Below are positions 45,645 to 56,539 of a stretch of DNA of 64,000 bases, one piece after another. Under the pieces are notes generated by a model that did no database searches, had not been told where the DNA came from, and worked only from the letters and a program-made list of their open reading frames with translations. Numbering within the stretch: the first letter of the stretch is position 1; each line of letters opens with the position of its first letter. The stretch is taken from contig NZ_WIRE01000004.1 of assembly GCF_009601165.1 (NCBI RefSeq), forward strand, positions 62,001 through 126,000, written 5' to 3'. The DNA is from Alcanivorax sediminis (GTDB lineage Bacteria > Pseudomonadota > Gammaproteobacteria > Pseudomonadales > Alcanivoracaceae). The position numbers were made by a program, and so were the translations under genes.

Positions 45645-46427
45645 ATGTCCCAGATCGACACCCTTTATAGCCGTGATGATCATGAGGTGCTTCGCTTTGC
45701 CGATCTGGTGACGGGGGAAGGCGTGCAGGCTAACCAGTTCTGCATTCGCCATGGTCAGCGAGCCGCCTTGATTGATCCGGGTGGTGATCTGACCTTTACT
45801 CCGCTCAATATTGCCCTCAGTCGGCTGATCAAGCTGGAGAACCTTGAATACATCCTCGCATCCCACCAGGATCCGGACATTATTGCGTCCTTGCCGCGCT
45901 GGCTGATGCATACCCCTTGTCAGGTTGTGGTTAGTCGTCTCTGGTCACGATTTCTGCCGCATCTGGCTTCCAGTTACGAGATCAGCCGGATGGGGGATCA
46001 GTTGCAGGCGCGCATTCAGGGCGTGGGGGATCAGGGGGCGGTCTTGCCGTTTGGTAACGATAGCCTGTGGGTGTTGCCTGCCCACTTTCTGCATTCGGTG
46101 GGTAATTTCAGTTTCTACGATCCGGTCAGTCGCATCCTGTTTTCCGGGGATGTGGGCGCCTCTCTTGGTGGTGAGGAGGGCGAGGTGACGGATTTCAATG
46201 AGCATGTGCACAGCATGGCCGGTTTCCATCGCCGCTATATGGCCAGCAACCGGGCTTGCCGCCTGTGGGCGGGGATGGTGCGCAAGCTTAATCCTGCCAT
46301 GATTGTGCCTCAGCATGGAGGGTATTTTGTCGGCGAGCAGGTGGGTCGCTTCCTGGACTGGTTTGCGGGTCTGGAGTGCGGTGTTGACCTGATGTCAGAG
46401 GCCGATTTCCGCATTCCGGCAGCTTGA
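45645..46427 (+). CDS. Metallo-beta-lactamase-fold protein, flavodiiron-like
   Basis: A 260-residue MBL-fold protein similar to the oxygen-binding diiron domain of flavodiiron proteins, without the flavodoxin part. Ligand candidates are H74, D76 and D78 (SHQDPD), His in LPAHFLHSVGNF, Asp in LFSGDVGAS and His in IVPQHGGYF. Flavodiiron enzymes have H-x-E-x-D, so Asp replaces Glu. Such stand-alone ODP proteins may sense oxygen or oxidants; function here is unknown. Sits between rnpB and the dcw cluster. Confidence 0.85.
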   Translation: MSQIDTLYSRDDHEVLRFADLVTGEGVQANQFCIRHGQRAALIDPGGDLTFTPLNIALSRLIKLENLEYILASHQDPDIIASLPRWLMHTPCQVVVSRLWSRFLPHLASSYEISRMGDQLQARIQGVGDQGAVLPFGNDSLWVLPAHFLHSVGNFSFYDPVSRILFSGDVGASLGGEEGEVTDFNEHVHSMAGFHRRYMASNRACRLWAGMVRKLNPAMIVPQHGGYFVGEQVGRFLDWFAGLECGVDLMSEADFRIPAA

Positions 46428-46633
46428 AGTGATTTTTGAAATAAAAAGCGCGGTTAGTAATAACTAATTTGTCTAACACTTAAAGTGCTTTCTCATCAGC
46501 GTGCCCCAGCACTCTGATTCGTCTCGAAACTCCCTCCGTTGATCACCTCCCATTTTCATGAATGGGTGCCTTTGTGTGCCCTAACAGACTGATTTGTCTA
46601 GGAATTCTTTTACGTTTATGCAGCCGGGTTTGC

Positions 46634-46663
46634 TTGACTTGGGCTTCGCTGTGGCCCTAGAGT
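46634..46663 (+). promoter_or_regulatory. Candidate Pmra promoter
   Basis: TTGACT (46634-46639), 18 bases, TAGAGT (46658-46663). It lies 10 bases upstream of the MraZ-like repeat boxes. The rest of the 349-base gap (46428-46633) is AT-rich and shows no gene. Confidence 0.55.
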
Positions 46664-46672
46664 GTCTCATTG

Positions 46673-46702
46673 TGGTGAAAAGTGGGAAAAAGTGGGTTTT
46701 TG
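46673..46702 (+). promoter_or_regulatory. MraZ operator, three 10-bp repeats
   Basis: Three tandem ten-base units of pattern TGGKNNNNNG, for example TGGGAAAAAG (46683-46692), just downstream of the candidate promoter. Known MraZ sites are TGGG boxes separated by five or six bases, so this fits an autorepression site. Confidence 0.8.
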
Positions 46703-46776
46703 AGTGCGGCAAGTGTCGCCAAGTGGGTCAAGGCCCGCGGGCAGGAACCACCTAACCAAGAGACAGAGGACGGCCA

Positions 46777-47217
46777 GTGTTTACTGGGAGCACATCACTC
46801 AATCTGGATGCCAAGGGGCGGCTGACCATGCCGACCCGGTACCGCGCTTCGTTGATCGAAGCCTGCGGCGGCCAGCTTGTGCTTACCCGTCACCCCTTTG
46901 ACGAATGTCTGGCGCTCTATCCGCGTCACGAGTTCACCGAAACCGCCAACAAGCTGTCTGCCCAGCGGGATTCCAACCCTCATGTGCGTCAGCTCAAGCG
47001 TCGTTTTCTTGGCCAGGCGGTAGAAATCGAAATGGACAGCAATGGCCGACTGCTGGTGCCGCCGGAATTGCGTGCGGCCATTGGTCTTGAAAAGCAGGCC
47101 ATGCTGATCGGTCAGATGCACCGCTTTGAAATCTGGACAGCAGAAAGCTGGTCAGAAGAAGACAGCATCCTGGATCCGGAAGCCTTGCCGGACAGCGTGC
47201 AGGAGTTGTCTTTCTGA
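46777..47217 (+). CDS. mraZ: Transcriptional regulator MraZ
   Basis: A 146-residue MraZ with two SpoVT/AbrB-like halves (LDAKGRLTMPTRYR; MDSNGRLLVPPELR). It forms rings and represses its own dcw promoter. The start is GTG 46777 with AGAGGA upstream. Overlaps rsmH by one base. Confidence 0.97.
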   Translation: MFTGSTSLNLDAKGRLTMPTRYRASLIEACGGQLVLTRHPFDECLALYPRHEFTETANKLSAQRDSNPHVRQLKRRFLGQAVEIEMDSNGRLLVPPELRAAIGLEKQAMLIGQMHRFEIWTAESWSEEDSILDPEALPDSVQELSF

Positions 47218-48155
47218 TGACCGACACAGGGAAGCAGTACGAACACCTGCCAGTGTTGCTGGAGGAGGTACTGGAAATGTGGTTTAGCCGTAGTGACGGT
47301 TTTTACGTGGATGGCACCTTCGGGCGGGGTGGTCATAGCCGTGCGCTGCTGGCAAAGCTGGATGCAGAGGGTCGCCTGACCGGTATTGATCGTGACCCCC
47401 TGGCCATTGCCGAGGGTGAAAAGCTGGCAAGCGAAGATAGCCGTTTCCAGATCAAAGCCAGCCGCTTTGATTGCCTGCCTGAGGTGGTAGCGGAGCAGGG
47501 CCGGCCGATTGATGGTCTGCTGCTGGATCTGGGGGTGTCTTCCCCGCAGCTGGATGATGCCGGCCGCGGTTTCAGTTTCCTGCGTGACGGCCCGCTGGAC
47601 ATGCGCATGGATCCCACTTCGGGTGAAAGTGCTGCGGACTGGCTGGCGCGGGCAGAAGAGAAGGAGATTGCGGATGTGTTGTATCGCTATGGCGAGGAGC
47701 GCAAGTCGCGCTGGATTGCCAAGCGCATCTGCGAGACCCGGAAGGAACAACCGATCACCCGAACCTTGCAGCTGGCTGACCTGATCGAGTCGGTGCTGGG
47801 GCGGAGTGAGCCGGGCAAGCATCCGGCCACGCGCAGCTTTCAGGCGTTGAGAATACATATAAACGGGGAACTGGATGCGCTGACAGAAGTGCTGGAACAG
47901 TCCCTGGAGACGCTCGCCATCGGCGGGCGTCTCGCCATTATCAGCTTCCATTCTCTGGAAGACCGGATCGTGAAGCTGTTCATTCGCGATCATTCCGGCC
48001 GGGCTCCGAAAGGGCGCGGTGGCTTGCCGTTGGGTGATGAAATGCCGCAGCGGCTGGAGCCGATTGGCAAGGCAATCCGCGCCGGCAAGGCGGAGCTGAA
48101 AGTGAATGTCCGCTCGCGCAGTGCTGTATTGCGAGTGGCGGAGAAAGTGGCGTGA
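47217..48155 (+). CDS. rsmH: 16S rRNA m4C1402 methyltransferase RsmH
   Basis: A 312-residue MraW/RsmH: EHLPVLLEEVLEM, VDGTFGRGGHSRALLAKL (SAM site), LLDLGVSSPQLDDAGRGFSF and ISFHSLEDRIVKLFIRDHS. It methylates N4 of C1402, the same nucleotide whose ribose is methylated by RsmI, encoded 2.2 kb upstream. Confidence 0.97.
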   Translation: MTDTGKQYEHLPVLLEEVLEMWFSRSDGFYVDGTFGRGGHSRALLAKLDAEGRLTGIDRDPLAIAEGEKLASEDSRFQIKASRFDCLPEVVAEQGRPIDGLLLDLGVSSPQLDDAGRGFSFLRDGPLDMRMDPTSGESAADWLARAEEKEIADVLYRYGEERKSRWIAKRICETRKEQPITRTLQLADLIESVLGRSEPGKHPATRSFQALRIHINGELDALTEVLEQSLETLAIGGRLAIISFHSLEDRIVKLFIRDHSGRAPKGRGGLPLGDEMPQRLEPIGKAIRAGKAELKVNVRSRSAVLRVAEKVA

Positions 48156-48418
48156 CCGCGCCGTGGGCAATTCGCGGTCTGGTGGTGCTGATTGCGCTGT
48201 CCGCCCTGGCGGTCAGTTACAGCGTACATCAGGCTCGCCGCCTCACCGACGAGAGCCAGAAACTGCAGCAGCAACAGACCCGCCTGGAAAGTCAGTGGAG
48301 TCAATTGTTGCTGGAGCACAGCACCTGGGGCAGTTATGCCCGGGTGGAGCGCCTGGCACGTGAAAAGCTGGGCATGAAGTTACCGAAAACTGATGAGCGA
48401 GTGCTGATTCGACCATGA
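48152..48418 (+). CDS. ftsL: Cell division protein FtsL
   Basis: An 88-residue bitopic protein: short cytoplasmic end, membrane helix (GLVVLIALSALAVSYSVH), then a coiled coil (QARRLTDESQKLQQQQTRLESQWSQLL). Partner of FtsB and FtsQ. GTG start overlaps the rsmH stop by four bases. Confidence 0.95.
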   Translation: MTAPWAIRGLVVLIALSALAVSYSVHQARRLTDESQKLQQQQTRLESQWSQLLLEHSTWGSYARVERLAREKLGMKLPKTDERVLIRP

Positions 48419-50136
48419 AGAACCGGGTCCGCAAGACACGGCAACCTAACCTCCGGACACGCTGGCGCTTTGTGCTGGGGTTCTGGGCGGTGTGTGCCTG
48501 TCTGTTGGTGGCCCGGGCTGTGGATCTGCAAGTGATTCAGCACGACTTCCTCGCGCATCAGGGCGATATTCGCAATCTGCGCGTGGAGCCGCTGGCCGCG
48601 CACCGCGGTGTGATCCGTGATCGGGCAGGGCGCCCGCTGGCTGTGAGCACCCCGGTGATTACGCTCTGGGCTAACCCCCGTGAAGCACTGGCCCATCAGG
48701 ATGCCTGGACGCGCCTTGGCAACAATGGCGTGATCAGTCAGAAGGAGTTTGCCAAGAAAGTTCGTCGTCACGAGAACCGCGAATTCGTTTATCTGGAGCG
48801 GGGTCTGGCACCGGAAACGGCCAAAAAGGTGCTGGATCTGGATGTCCCCGGCATCCATTCGCTCACCGAGTACCGCCGCTACTATCCGGCCGGTGAAGTG
48901 TCCAGCCATGTGGTTGGCTTTACCAATATCGATGACGAGGGCCAGGAGGGCACCGAGCTGGCCATGGATGCCGCGCTCGAAGGTCACAGTGGTCGCAAGA
49001 AGGTGGTCCGTGATCTGCTGGGCCGTGTGATTCAGGATATTGAGGTTCTCAAACCTGCAGAGCCGGGCGAAGATGTCACCCTCAGCATCGATCTGCGCCT
49101 GCAGTATCTGGCCTATCGTGAGCTGCTGGCGGCAGTGCAGAAGCACAAGGCACGTGGTGGCAGTGCGGTGGTGGTTGATGCGCATACCGGTGAAGTGCTG
49201 GCTATGGTCAACCAGCCTGCCTACAACCCGAACAACCGCGGCAACATGGATGCTGCGGCACTACGTAATCGCGCGGTCACTGACTTGTTCGAGCCGGGCT
49301 CCACTATGAAGCCCTTTACGGTGGCGGCGGCACTGGAAATGGGGATGGTGACACCCTCCACCACCATCAATACCCATCCAGGCACTCTGCGAGTGGGTAC
49401 CAAGACCATTCGCGATCACCGTGACTACGGCATCATCGACATTACCACCGTGCTGACCAAGAGCTCCAACGTGGGCACCAGCAAGCTTGCGCTGGCCATG
49501 GATCAGCAGGCGCTGCCAGATTATCTGGAGCGTTTCGGCTTTGGCCAGGCCACAGGTATTGCCTTCCCGGGTGAGAGCGACGGTCTGTTGCCGCTGCGCA
49601 GCAAGTGGCGCGATGTGGAGCGTGCGGCACTGTCTTACGGTTACGGTTTGAGTGTGTCTGCGGTCCAGTTGGCCCAGGCTTATGCGGTGATTGCCAACGA
49701 TGGCAAGAAAGTGCCTCTGACTCTCAAGAAGGTCACGGGTGTGCCGCAGGGTGAGCAGGTTATCGGTGAGGAAACCGCGCGTCAGCTGGTGCAGATGCTG
49801 GAAACCGTGGTCAGCCGTGAAGGGACGGCCAGCCGGGCCCAGGTGCCGGGTTATCAGGTGGCCGGTAAGACCGGTACCGTACACAAGGTCGTCTCCGGTG
49901 GTTATGCCGATGACAACTACATTGGTCTGTTTGCTGGTCTGGCGCCGGCAACGGATCCGCGCATCGTTACTGTGGTGGTCATCGATGACCCTCGCGGCGA
50001 TGCCTACTATGGTGGTCTGGTCGCCGCACCGGCATTTTCCAACATCATGAGCGGGGTGCTGCGAACCCTGCACGTGCCACCGGATCGGCCCGAGGGGCTG
50101 CTGGCGGGCGCGCCGGACACGGAGGATCGTTCATGA
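48415..50136 (+). CDS. ftsI: Peptidoglycan transpeptidase FtsI (PBP3)
   Basis: A 573-residue class B PBP: membrane helix at about 18-36, pedestal domain, and transpeptidase with S296-x-x-K299 (EPGSTMKPF), SSN (TKSSNVG) and KTG ([10 protein letters not shown]). It makes septal cross-links with FtsW. Target of aztreonam-type beta-lactams. Confidence 0.97.
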   Translation: MKNRVRKTRQPNLRTRWRFVLGFWAVCACLLVARAVDLQVIQHDFLAHQGDIRNLRVEPLAAHRGVIRDRAGRPLAVSTPVITLWANPREALAHQDAWTRLGNNGVISQKEFAKKVRRHENREFVYLERGLAPETAKKVLDLDVPGIHSLTEYRRYYPAGEVSSHVVGFTNIDDEGQEGTELAMDAALEGHSGRKKVVRDLLGRVIQDIEVLKPAEPGEDVTLSIDLRLQYLAYRELLAAVQKHKARGGSAVVVDAHTGEVLAMVNQPAYNPNNRGNMDAAALRNRAVTDLFEPGSTMKPFTVAAALEMGMVTPSTTINTHPGTLRVGTKTIRDHRDYGIIDITTVLTKSSNVGTSKLALAMDQQALPDYLERFGFGQATGIAFPGESDGLLPLRSKWRDVERAALSYGYGLSVSAVQLAQAYAVIANDGKKVPLTLKKVTGVPQGEQVIGEETARQLVQMLETVVSREGTASRAQVPGYQVAGKTGTVHKVVSGGYADDNYIGLFAGLAPATDPRIVTVVVIDDPRGDAYYGGLVAAPAFSNIMSGVLRTLHVPPDRPEGLLAGAPDTEDRS

Positions 50137-51611
50137 TGAGCCTCCAGCAATTGCTGCCCAATCTGAACCTGCCTGCCAACGTGGCAGGTATCGTCGTTTC
50201 TGGCCTGCAGTTGGACAGTCGTCAGGTGCAGGCGGGTCAGGCCTTTGTCGCGGTGCCTGGTGTGGCCAGCGATGGCCGACATTATGTGGCGCAGGCGGTG
50301 GCGGCGGGTGCCGCTGCGGTGCTGGCCGATGCCGAGCAGGGGCCGTTCACTGTCAGCTACGAACAGCAGGTGCCCTGTGTGCATGTGCCGGAGTTGGCCG
50401 GGCAGGTTGGTGATGTGGCTGCGCGCTGGTTTAACGAGCCGGCGGCGCATATGGCGCTGACGGGAGTAACCGGCACCAATGGCAAGACCAGCATTACCTG
50501 GTTCCTGCGCGATGCGCTCAATGCACTGGGCAACCGTTGTGCCCTTGTCGGCACCCTCGGTGTCGGGCTCAAGGGTGAGGAGCAGCACACCGGTCATACC
50601 ACCCCGGATCCGATTACCCTGCAGGCGGCCCTGGCCAGCGCCCGCGATGCCGGTGCGAATTGCGTGGCGATGGAAGTGTCCTCCCATGCGCTTGATCAGA
50701 AGCGGCTGGGCAACACTCCGGTGACGACGGCAGTATTCAGTAACCTGAGCCGTGATCATCTGGATTACCACGGTGACATGGAGTCCTATCTGGCGGCCAA
50801 GTCAGTGCTGTTTTCACGCCCGGGTGTGCGTCTGGCCGTGATCAACTGTGACGACCATGCCTCGAATTCCTTGCTGAGCTGTCTGGCAGATGGCGTTCGC
50901 TGTGTCACCTTTGGTGGCCAGCAAGGTGCCACCGTACGTTGTGAAAAGGTGGCATACGATACCCATGGCATGCACGCCACCCTGAATGTGGCCGGCGAAG
51001 CCGTCAATGTGGCTCTGCCGTTGTTTGGTCCGTTCAATCTCAGCAACCTGATGGCGGTGGCTGCCATCCTGCATGGTCAGGGTGTGGAGAACGCGATGCT
51101 TGGCAAGGCGTTGTCAGCAGTGACACCCGTGCCGGGACGGATGGAACCGGTGAGCGCCGCGCAGGGTCCCACCGTGATCGTGGATTATGCCCACACCCCG
51201 GATGGCCTTGAGAAAGCTCTGCAGGCCTGCCGTGCGCACTTCGACGGCAAGCTCTATTGCATTGTCGGTTGCGGCGGCGACCGGGATACCGGCAAGCGCC
51301 CATTGATGGCGAAAGCCGCTGAAGCGCTGGCGGATGTTGTGGTGTTGACCAGTGACAACCCGCGCAGTGAAAACCCGCAAACGATTATTGAACAGATGCA
51401 GGCCGGATTGACTCATCCCGAAAGTGCCATGGCCATCGTGGAACGTGCCGACGCGGTGGTCGATACCGTGCGTCGTGCCGCCGCCGGCGACGTGATTCTG
51501 CTGGCAGGTAAAGGTCACGAGGATTACCAGGAAATCAATGGCGTTCGTTACCCCAGTGATGATCGCGAGCTGGCGCGTAACGCCTTGGCCGCGCTGGGAG
51601 GTGACCAATGA
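50133..51611 (+). CDS. murE: UDP-MurNAc-tripeptide synthetase MurE
   Basis: A 492-residue Mur ligase. ATP site [14 protein letters not shown]; the DNPR motif ([11 protein letters not shown]) marks meso-diaminopimelate as the amino acid added. Cytoplasmic. Overlaps both neighbours by four bases. Confidence 0.97.
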   Translation: MMSLQQLLPNLNLPANVAGIVVSGLQLDSRQVQAGQAFVAVPGVASDGRHYVAQAVAAGAAAVLADAEQGPFTVSYEQQVPCVHVPELAGQVGDVAARWFNEPAAHMALTGVTGTNGKTSITWFLRDALNALGNRCALVGTLGVGLKGEEQHTGHTTPDPITLQAALASARDAGANCVAMEVSSHALDQKRLGNTPVTTAVFSNLSRDHLDYHGDMESYLAAKSVLFSRPGVRLAVINCDDHASNSLLSCLADGVRCVTFGGQQGATVRCEKVAYDTHGMHATLNVAGEAVNVALPLFGPFNLSNLMAVAAILHGQGVENAMLGKALSAVTPVPGRMEPVSAAQGPTVIVDYAHTPDGLEKALQACRAHFDGKLYCIVGCGGDRDTGKRPLMAKAAEALADVVVLTSDNPRSENPQTIIEQMQAGLTHPESAMAIVERADAVVDTVRRAAAGDVILLAGKGHEDYQEINGVRYPSDDRELARNALAALGGDQ

Positions 51612-52966
51612 TGTGGTTGTCCCAGATCGTCCAGTGGACCGGCGGAGAGCTGGTGGGTGATGACGTGCAGATCAATGCCGTGGTGACGGATACCCGCGCC
51701 ATGACGCCTGGCTGTCTGTTTGTGGCGCTCAAGGGCGAGCGTTTTGATGCTCATGATTTTCTCGCCCAGGCAGCAGCCGAGGGTGCAGTAGCGGCGCTGG
51801 TCGATCGCGATCAGTCGGCATTTGCCAATGCGGTGAAGGTCGACGATACCCGCCATGGCTTGGGCAAACTGGCCAGTGGCTATGCTGACCAGTTTACCGC
51901 GGATCGCATGGCGGTCACCGGCAATGCCGGCAAGACCACGGTAAAGGAAATGGCCGCAGCCATGCTGGGTGCCGATACCCTGGCCACCGCAGGCAACTTC
52001 AACAATGACATCGGTGTGCCGCTGACACTATTGCGGCTGCGTGCCGAGCACCGCTATGCGGTGATCGAACTGGGTGCCAATGCGCCCGGTGAAATTGCCT
52101 GGACCAGTGCGTTGGCCAAGCCCCGTGTGGTGCTGGTCACCAATGTGACCGGAGCGCATCTGGAAGGCTTTGGTTCCATGCAGGGCATTGCCAATGCCAA
52201 GGCGGAAATCTTTGGCGGCTGTCAGTCCGGAGGTCAGGCAATCATCAATGCGGATGACAGTTTTGCCGATTTCTTTGCCGGTGAAGCGGAAAAAGCCGGG
52301 CTTCAGGTGATGCGCATCAGCACTCGTGAAGCGGCAGACCTTTATGCCGAGCAGATTGTCCTGCAGCAGGACAAGGTGACCTTTGTTCTTCAGCCTTCCG
52401 GGCACACTGTCACCGTGCCACTGGCCGGTGCCCATCAGGTCAACAATGCGCTGATGGCGATTGCCGCTGTTCGTGCTCTGGGCGTGTCCCTGGATGACGC
52501 CTTGCCGAGGCTTGAGCACCTCAAGCCTGTACCAGGTCGTATGAACCTGCATTCGGTAGACAAGGGCTTGCTGGTGGACGACACCTACAACGCCAACCCC
52601 GGCTCCGTGCGCGCCGCCATTGATTGGCTGGCCGCTCAGCCGGCCCCGCGGATGCTGGTGCTGGGTGCCATGGGCGAACTGGGCCCACAGGCGGAAACAC
52701 TGGTGGAAGAACTGGGCGGCTATGCCCGCGAAAAAGGTCTGGACCAGCTGGTGGTCATGCGCGGCGCGCAAACGGCGGCCACAGGCTTTGGTGATGGAGC
52801 GAACATCGCCGACGACCATCAACAGGCGGTGGATTGGAGTGCCCCGGTGCTGCAAGCAGGCGGCACCGTGTTGGTGAAAGGTTCGCGCACGGCCGGAATG
52901 GAAGTGGTAGTGAAGCGACTGACACAGGGTGAAAGCCCGAACACACAGAATGAGGGGGCTCACTGA
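51608..52966 (+). CDS. murF: UDP-MurNAc-tripeptide D-Ala-D-Ala ligase MurF
   Basis: A 452-residue Mur ligase with ATP site [14 protein letters not shown] and [16 protein letters not shown]. Adds D-Ala-D-Ala, made by Ddl encoded further down the cluster. The P-loop has Asn-Ala where many MurF have Ser-Ser or Ser-Cys, probably neutral. Confidence 0.96.
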   Translation: MMWLSQIVQWTGGELVGDDVQINAVVTDTRAMTPGCLFVALKGERFDAHDFLAQAAAEGAVAALVDRDQSAFANAVKVDDTRHGLGKLASGYADQFTADRMAVTGNAGKTTVKEMAAAMLGADTLATAGNFNNDIGVPLTLLRLRAEHRYAVIELGANAPGEIAWTSALAKPRVVLVTNVTGAHLEGFGSMQGIANAKAEIFGGCQSGGQAIINADDSFADFFAGEAEKAGLQVMRISTREAADLYAEQIVLQQDKVTFVLQPSGHTVTVPLAGAHQVNNALMAIAAVRALGVSLDDALPRLEHLKPVPGRMNLHSVDKGLLVDDTYNANPGSVRAAIDWLAAQPAPRMLVLGAMGELGPQAETLVEELGGYAREKGLDQLVVMRGAQTAATGFGDGANIADDHQQAVDWSAPVLQAGGTVLVKGSRTAGMEVVVKRLTQGESPNTQNEGAH

Positions 52967-54048
52967 TGCTGCTCTGGCTGGCCGAATACCTGGCCCAATA
53001 CTACAGCGGATTCCTGGTTTTCCAGTACATCACCCTGCGCGGCATTCTCAGTGTGCTGACAGCACTGTTCATCGCCTTCTGGGTGGGGCCGATCATGATT
53101 CGCCTGCTGCAGGAAAAGCAGGTGGGCCAGGCGATCCGGGATGATGGCCCGAAGAGTCATTTGAGCAAGGCCGGCACCCCGACCATGGGGGGCGCCTTGA
53201 TCCTGGTTGCCATCGTGATTTCCACTCTGCTGTGGGCGGATCTGAGCAACCGTTTTGTATGGATCACCATGGGTGTGCTGTTCATCTTCGGTGCTGTGGG
53301 TTGGGTCGATGACTGGCGCAAGGTGGTGGAAAAGAACCCCCGTGGCCTGCCGGCACGCTGGAAGTACCTGTGGTTGTCCGTGGGCTCTTTTGGTGCTGCT
53401 TTCGCGTTGTATTTCACCGCGCAGAGCCCGGCAGAAACCCAGTTGATCGTCCCGTTCTTCAAGAGCGTGGCCATCAATATGGGCTGGTTCTACATCATCC
53501 TGACTTACTTCGTGATCAACGGTACCAGTAACGCGGTGAACCTCACCGATGGTCTGGACGGCCTCGCCATCATGCCTACCGTGCTGGTGGGCGGCGCGCT
53601 GGGCATCTTTGCCTATGCCGGCGGGCATACCGAGTTTGCCACCTATCTGCAGATCCCCTATGTGGCTGGCGCGGGTGAACTGGTGATTATTTCCGCTGCC
53701 CTGTGTGGTGCGGGTCTTGGTTTCCTGTGGTTCAACGCTTACCCCGCCCAGGTGTTCATGGGAGATGTGGGGGCGCTGGCGTTGGGTGCGGTGCTGGGTG
53801 TGATGGCGGTGATTGTCCGGCAGGAGATCGTGCTGTTCATCATGGGCGGTGTGTTCGTGATGGAAACCGTGTCAGTGATGCTGCAGGTGGGCTCGTTCAA
53901 GCTCACTGGCCGACGCATTTTTCGCATGGCGCCGATCCATCATCACTTCGAACTGAAAGGTTGGCCGGAACCGAAAATCATCGTTCGGTTCTGGATTATC
54001 ACTGTAATTCTCGTACTGGTGGGTCTGGCGACCCTGAAGATTCGATAA
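52966..54048 (+). CDS. mraY: Phospho-MurNAc-pentapeptide translocase MraY
   Basis: A 360-residue polytopic enzyme with ten membrane helices. Catalytic features: [19 protein letters not shown], and the HHH motif in [13 protein letters not shown]. Makes lipid I on undecaprenyl phosphate. Confidence 0.98.
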   Translation: MLLWLAEYLAQYYSGFLVFQYITLRGILSVLTALFIAFWVGPIMIRLLQEKQVGQAIRDDGPKSHLSKAGTPTMGGALILVAIVISTLLWADLSNRFVWITMGVLFIFGAVGWVDDWRKVVEKNPRGLPARWKYLWLSVGSFGAAFALYFTAQSPAETQLIVPFFKSVAINMGWFYIILTYFVINGTSNAVNLTDGLDGLAIMPTVLVGGALGIFAYAGGHTEFATYLQIPYVAGAGELVIISAALCGAGLGFLWFNAYPAQVFMGDVGALALGAVLGVMAVIVRQEIVLFIMGGVFVMETVSVMLQVGSFKLTGRRIFRMAPIHHHFELKGWPEPKIIVRFWIITVILVLVGLATLKIR

Positions 54049-54063
54049 GGAACTGACTCGAGC

Positions 54064-55389
54064 ATGGCGAAAGACGGCTTTGATCTGGTTATTGGCCTGG
54101 GTGTCACCGGGCGTTCCGTGATCCGTTATCTGACGGATCAGGGGATGCCTGTGCGTGCGCTGGACACCCGCGCCGAGCCAGCCGGTCTTGCGGCCCTGCA
54201 GGCCGAGTTCCCTGGCGTGAAGATTCACACCGGTGGTTTCAAGTCTGGCTGGATGAAGAAAGCCAGCCGTCTGATCGTCAGCCCCGGGGTCGCCGTGGCT
54301 ACTCCGGCCATTGCCGAGCAAGTGGTGGAGGGCAAGGAAGTCATTGGTGATGTGGAGTTGTTCGCCCGTGCGGCCAGTGAGCCGCTGGTCGGCATTACCG
54401 GTTCCAATGCCAAGAGCACGGTGACCACGTTGTTGGGTCAGGTGGCGGATGCCTGTGGCATGAACCCGGGGATCGGCGGAAACCTGGGTGTGCCGGCACT
54501 GGACCTGCTTAACGATGACGCGCGTCTGTACGTTCTTGAGTTGTCCAGTTTCCAGCTGGAAACCACCTACAGCCTGAGCGCAGATGTCGCCACCATCCTG
54601 AATGTGTCCCAGGACCACCTGGATCGCTACGCCAGTTTTGCGGATTACCTGGCAGCCAAGCAGCGCATTTACGACGGTTGCCAGGTGGCGGTGTGGAACC
54701 GCGATGATCTGGCCACTCGCCCCCCGGAGAGTGTGCCGCGGCAGATTACCTTTGGTGCACATCCTGAGGCGGATTACCGCCTGGATAGTGAAAAAGGGCA
54801 GCTGCTGTGCCGTGGGGAGCTTTTGTTGTCCCTGTCGGATCTGGCGCTGACCGGTCACCACAACGCCATGAATATTCTCGCCGTACTGGCGATCAGTGAT
54901 GCGCTGGCGCTGAATCGCGACAAGGCGCTGGCCACAGTCAAAGCGTTCACCGGGCTTGAGCACCGCTGTCAGCTGGTGGCTGAAAAGGGCGGCGTACGCT
55001 GGTTCAACGACTCCAAGGCCACCAATGTGGGGGCCACCCTGGCAGCCTTGACCGGCATTGGTGAGTCCATTGAAGGCAAGGTGATTCTGGTGGCCGGTGG
55101 TCAGGGCAAGGGTCAGGATTTTTCACCGCTGGCAGAGCCTGCGCGTCAGTATCTGCGTGCCGGTTTGTTGATGGGCGAAGATCGTTCCCTGCTGGCGCAG
55201 GGCATGTCTGCCGCCCCCTGCGAGTTGGTGGCTGACATGCAGGCCGCGGTGGACCGTGCCTATGCGCTGGCGCAACCAGGCGATGCGGTGCTGCTGTCGC
55301 CGGCCTGTGCGTCTTTCGATATGTACAAGGGCTTTGCCGATCGCGGTAATGACTTTATCCGCCGGGTTCAGGAGGTGTGCGATGACTGA
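54064..55389 (+). CDS. murD: UDP-MurNAc-L-Ala-D-Glu ligase MurD
   Basis: A 441-residue Mur ligase adding D-glutamate. ATP site GITGSNAKSTVTTLL, where Ala stands at the position of Gly in E. coli (GSNGKST); NDSKATN and GGQGKGQDF also fit. Overlaps ftsW by eight bases. Confidence 0.96.
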   Translation: MAKDGFDLVIGLGVTGRSVIRYLTDQGMPVRALDTRAEPAGLAALQAEFPGVKIHTGGFKSGWMKKASRLIVSPGVAVATPAIAEQVVEGKEVIGDVELFARAASEPLVGITGSNAKSTVTTLLGQVADACGMNPGIGGNLGVPALDLLNDDARLYVLELSSFQLETTYSLSADVATILNVSQDHLDRYASFADYLAAKQRIYDGCQVAVWNRDDLATRPPESVPRQITFGAHPEADYRLDSEKGQLLCRGELLLSLSDLALTGHHNAMNILAVLAISDALALNRDKALATVKAFTGLEHRCQLVAEKGGVRWFNDSKATNVGATLAALTGIGESIEGKVILVAGGQGKGQDFSPLAEPARQYLRAGLLMGEDRSLLAQGMSAAPCELVADMQAAVDRAYALAQPGDAVLLSPACASFDMYKGFADRGNDFIRRVQEVCDD

Positions 55390-56539
55390 GCGCATGATCC
55401 TGAAGCTGGACAGCAGCGGGGTGGACAAGCCGCTGCTGTGGACAGCAATTTGCCTGGCGCTGGCCGGGCTGGTGATGGTGTCTTCGGCCAGTCTGCAGAT
55501 CGCCGAAACCCGCCTTGGCGACCCGTTCTACTATGCACTGCGTCATGGCATCTATCTGGCGTTGGGGCTGGGTGTGGGGGCGTTTGTTTATTACGCGGTG
55601 CCGCTGGCACTGCTGGAGCGCCTGCGTTTCTTCATGTTGCCCGTCGCCGTGGTGGTGCTGGTGCTGGTGTTTGTGCCGGGGCTGGGGCGCAGTGTGAACG
55701 GTTCTACTCGCTGGATCGCTTTGCCTGGCCTGACCATTCAGGCCTCGGAAATCGTCAAGCTGTGCTTCGTGCTTTACCTGGCCGGTTACGTGGCAGAGCG
55801 CAAAGCGGCGCTGGAAAACGAATGGAAAGCCTTCCTGTTGCCGTTGGGGTTGCTGGCTGTGCTGATGCTGTTGCTGCTGCTGGAGCCGGACTTCGGTGCA
55901 GTGGTGGTGCTGGGAATTACCGCCATGGGCATGCTGTTCCTGTCCGGGGTGCCGACTCTGCGTTTCCTGCTGATTGGCCTGATTGCGGTGGCCCTCGGTG
56001 CAGTGATTGCGGTGGCCGAGCCCTATCGGGTGGCGCGCTTGATGACGTTTACAGACCCCTGGGCGGACCAGTTCGGATCCGGCTACCAGCTGACCCAGAG
56101 CCTGATTGCCTTTGGCCGTGGTCACCTCACCGGCGTGGGTCTGGGCAATAGTGTGCAGAAGCTCTTCTATCTGCCGGAAGCGCACACGGACTTTGTTTAT
56201 GCAGTGATGGCGGAAGAGTTGGGCCTGCTGGGCAACATTGCCCTGATCAGCGGTTTCATCCTGTTGGGCTGGCGGGTATTTCGTCTCGGTCACTCGCTGG
56301 AGGAGCGTGGTTTCCTGTATCACGCTTATCTGGTGTATGGCTGTGCCTTTGTGTTCTGTTCCCAGGCGTTTATCAATCTGGGCGTCAACATGGGCATGTT
56401 GCCCACCAAAGGCCTGACCCTGCCGTTTATCAGCTACGGAGGTTCTTCACTGCTGATTTCAGCGGCGATGGTGGGCATGATCCTGCGCGCCGGAGCGGAA
56501 GCCGAGCAGCTCAAGGCCAGAGGGAGGGCGGCACGATGA
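55382..56539 (+). CDS. ftsW: Septal peptidoglycan glycosyltransferase FtsW
   Basis: A 385-residue SEDS protein with about ten membrane helices and GRSVNGSTRWIALPGLTIQASEIVKL, LEPDFGAVVVL and the C-terminal LPFISYGGSSL. Polymerises septal glycan with FtsI. ATG 55382 overlaps the murD end; longer in-frame starts lie within murD and were rejected. Confidence 0.96.
   Translation: MTERMILKLDSSGVDKPLLWTAICLALAGLVMVSSASLQIAETRLGDPFYYALRHGIYLALGLGVGAFVYYAVPLALLERLRFFMLPVAVVVLVLVFVPGLGRSVNGSTRWIALPGLTIQASEIVKLCFVLYLAGYVAERKAALENEWKAFLLPLGLLAVLMLLLLLEPDFGAVVVLGITAMGMLFLSGVPTLRFLLIGLIAVALGAVIAVAEPYRVARLMTFTDPWADQFGSGYQLTQSLIAFGRGHLTGVGLGNSVQKLFYLPEAHTDFVYAVMAEELGLLGNIALISGFILLGWRVFRLGHSLEERGFLYHAYLVYGCAFVFCSQAFINLGVNMGMLPTKGLTLPFISYGGSSLLISAAMVGMILRAGAEAEQLKARGRAAR

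Noticed and set aside
54064..55389. Ala in the MurD P-loop as a sign of an inactive enzyme
   Set aside because: The Lys and Ser/Thr that bind phosphate are kept and the rest of the protein is normal, so it is probably a lineage variant.
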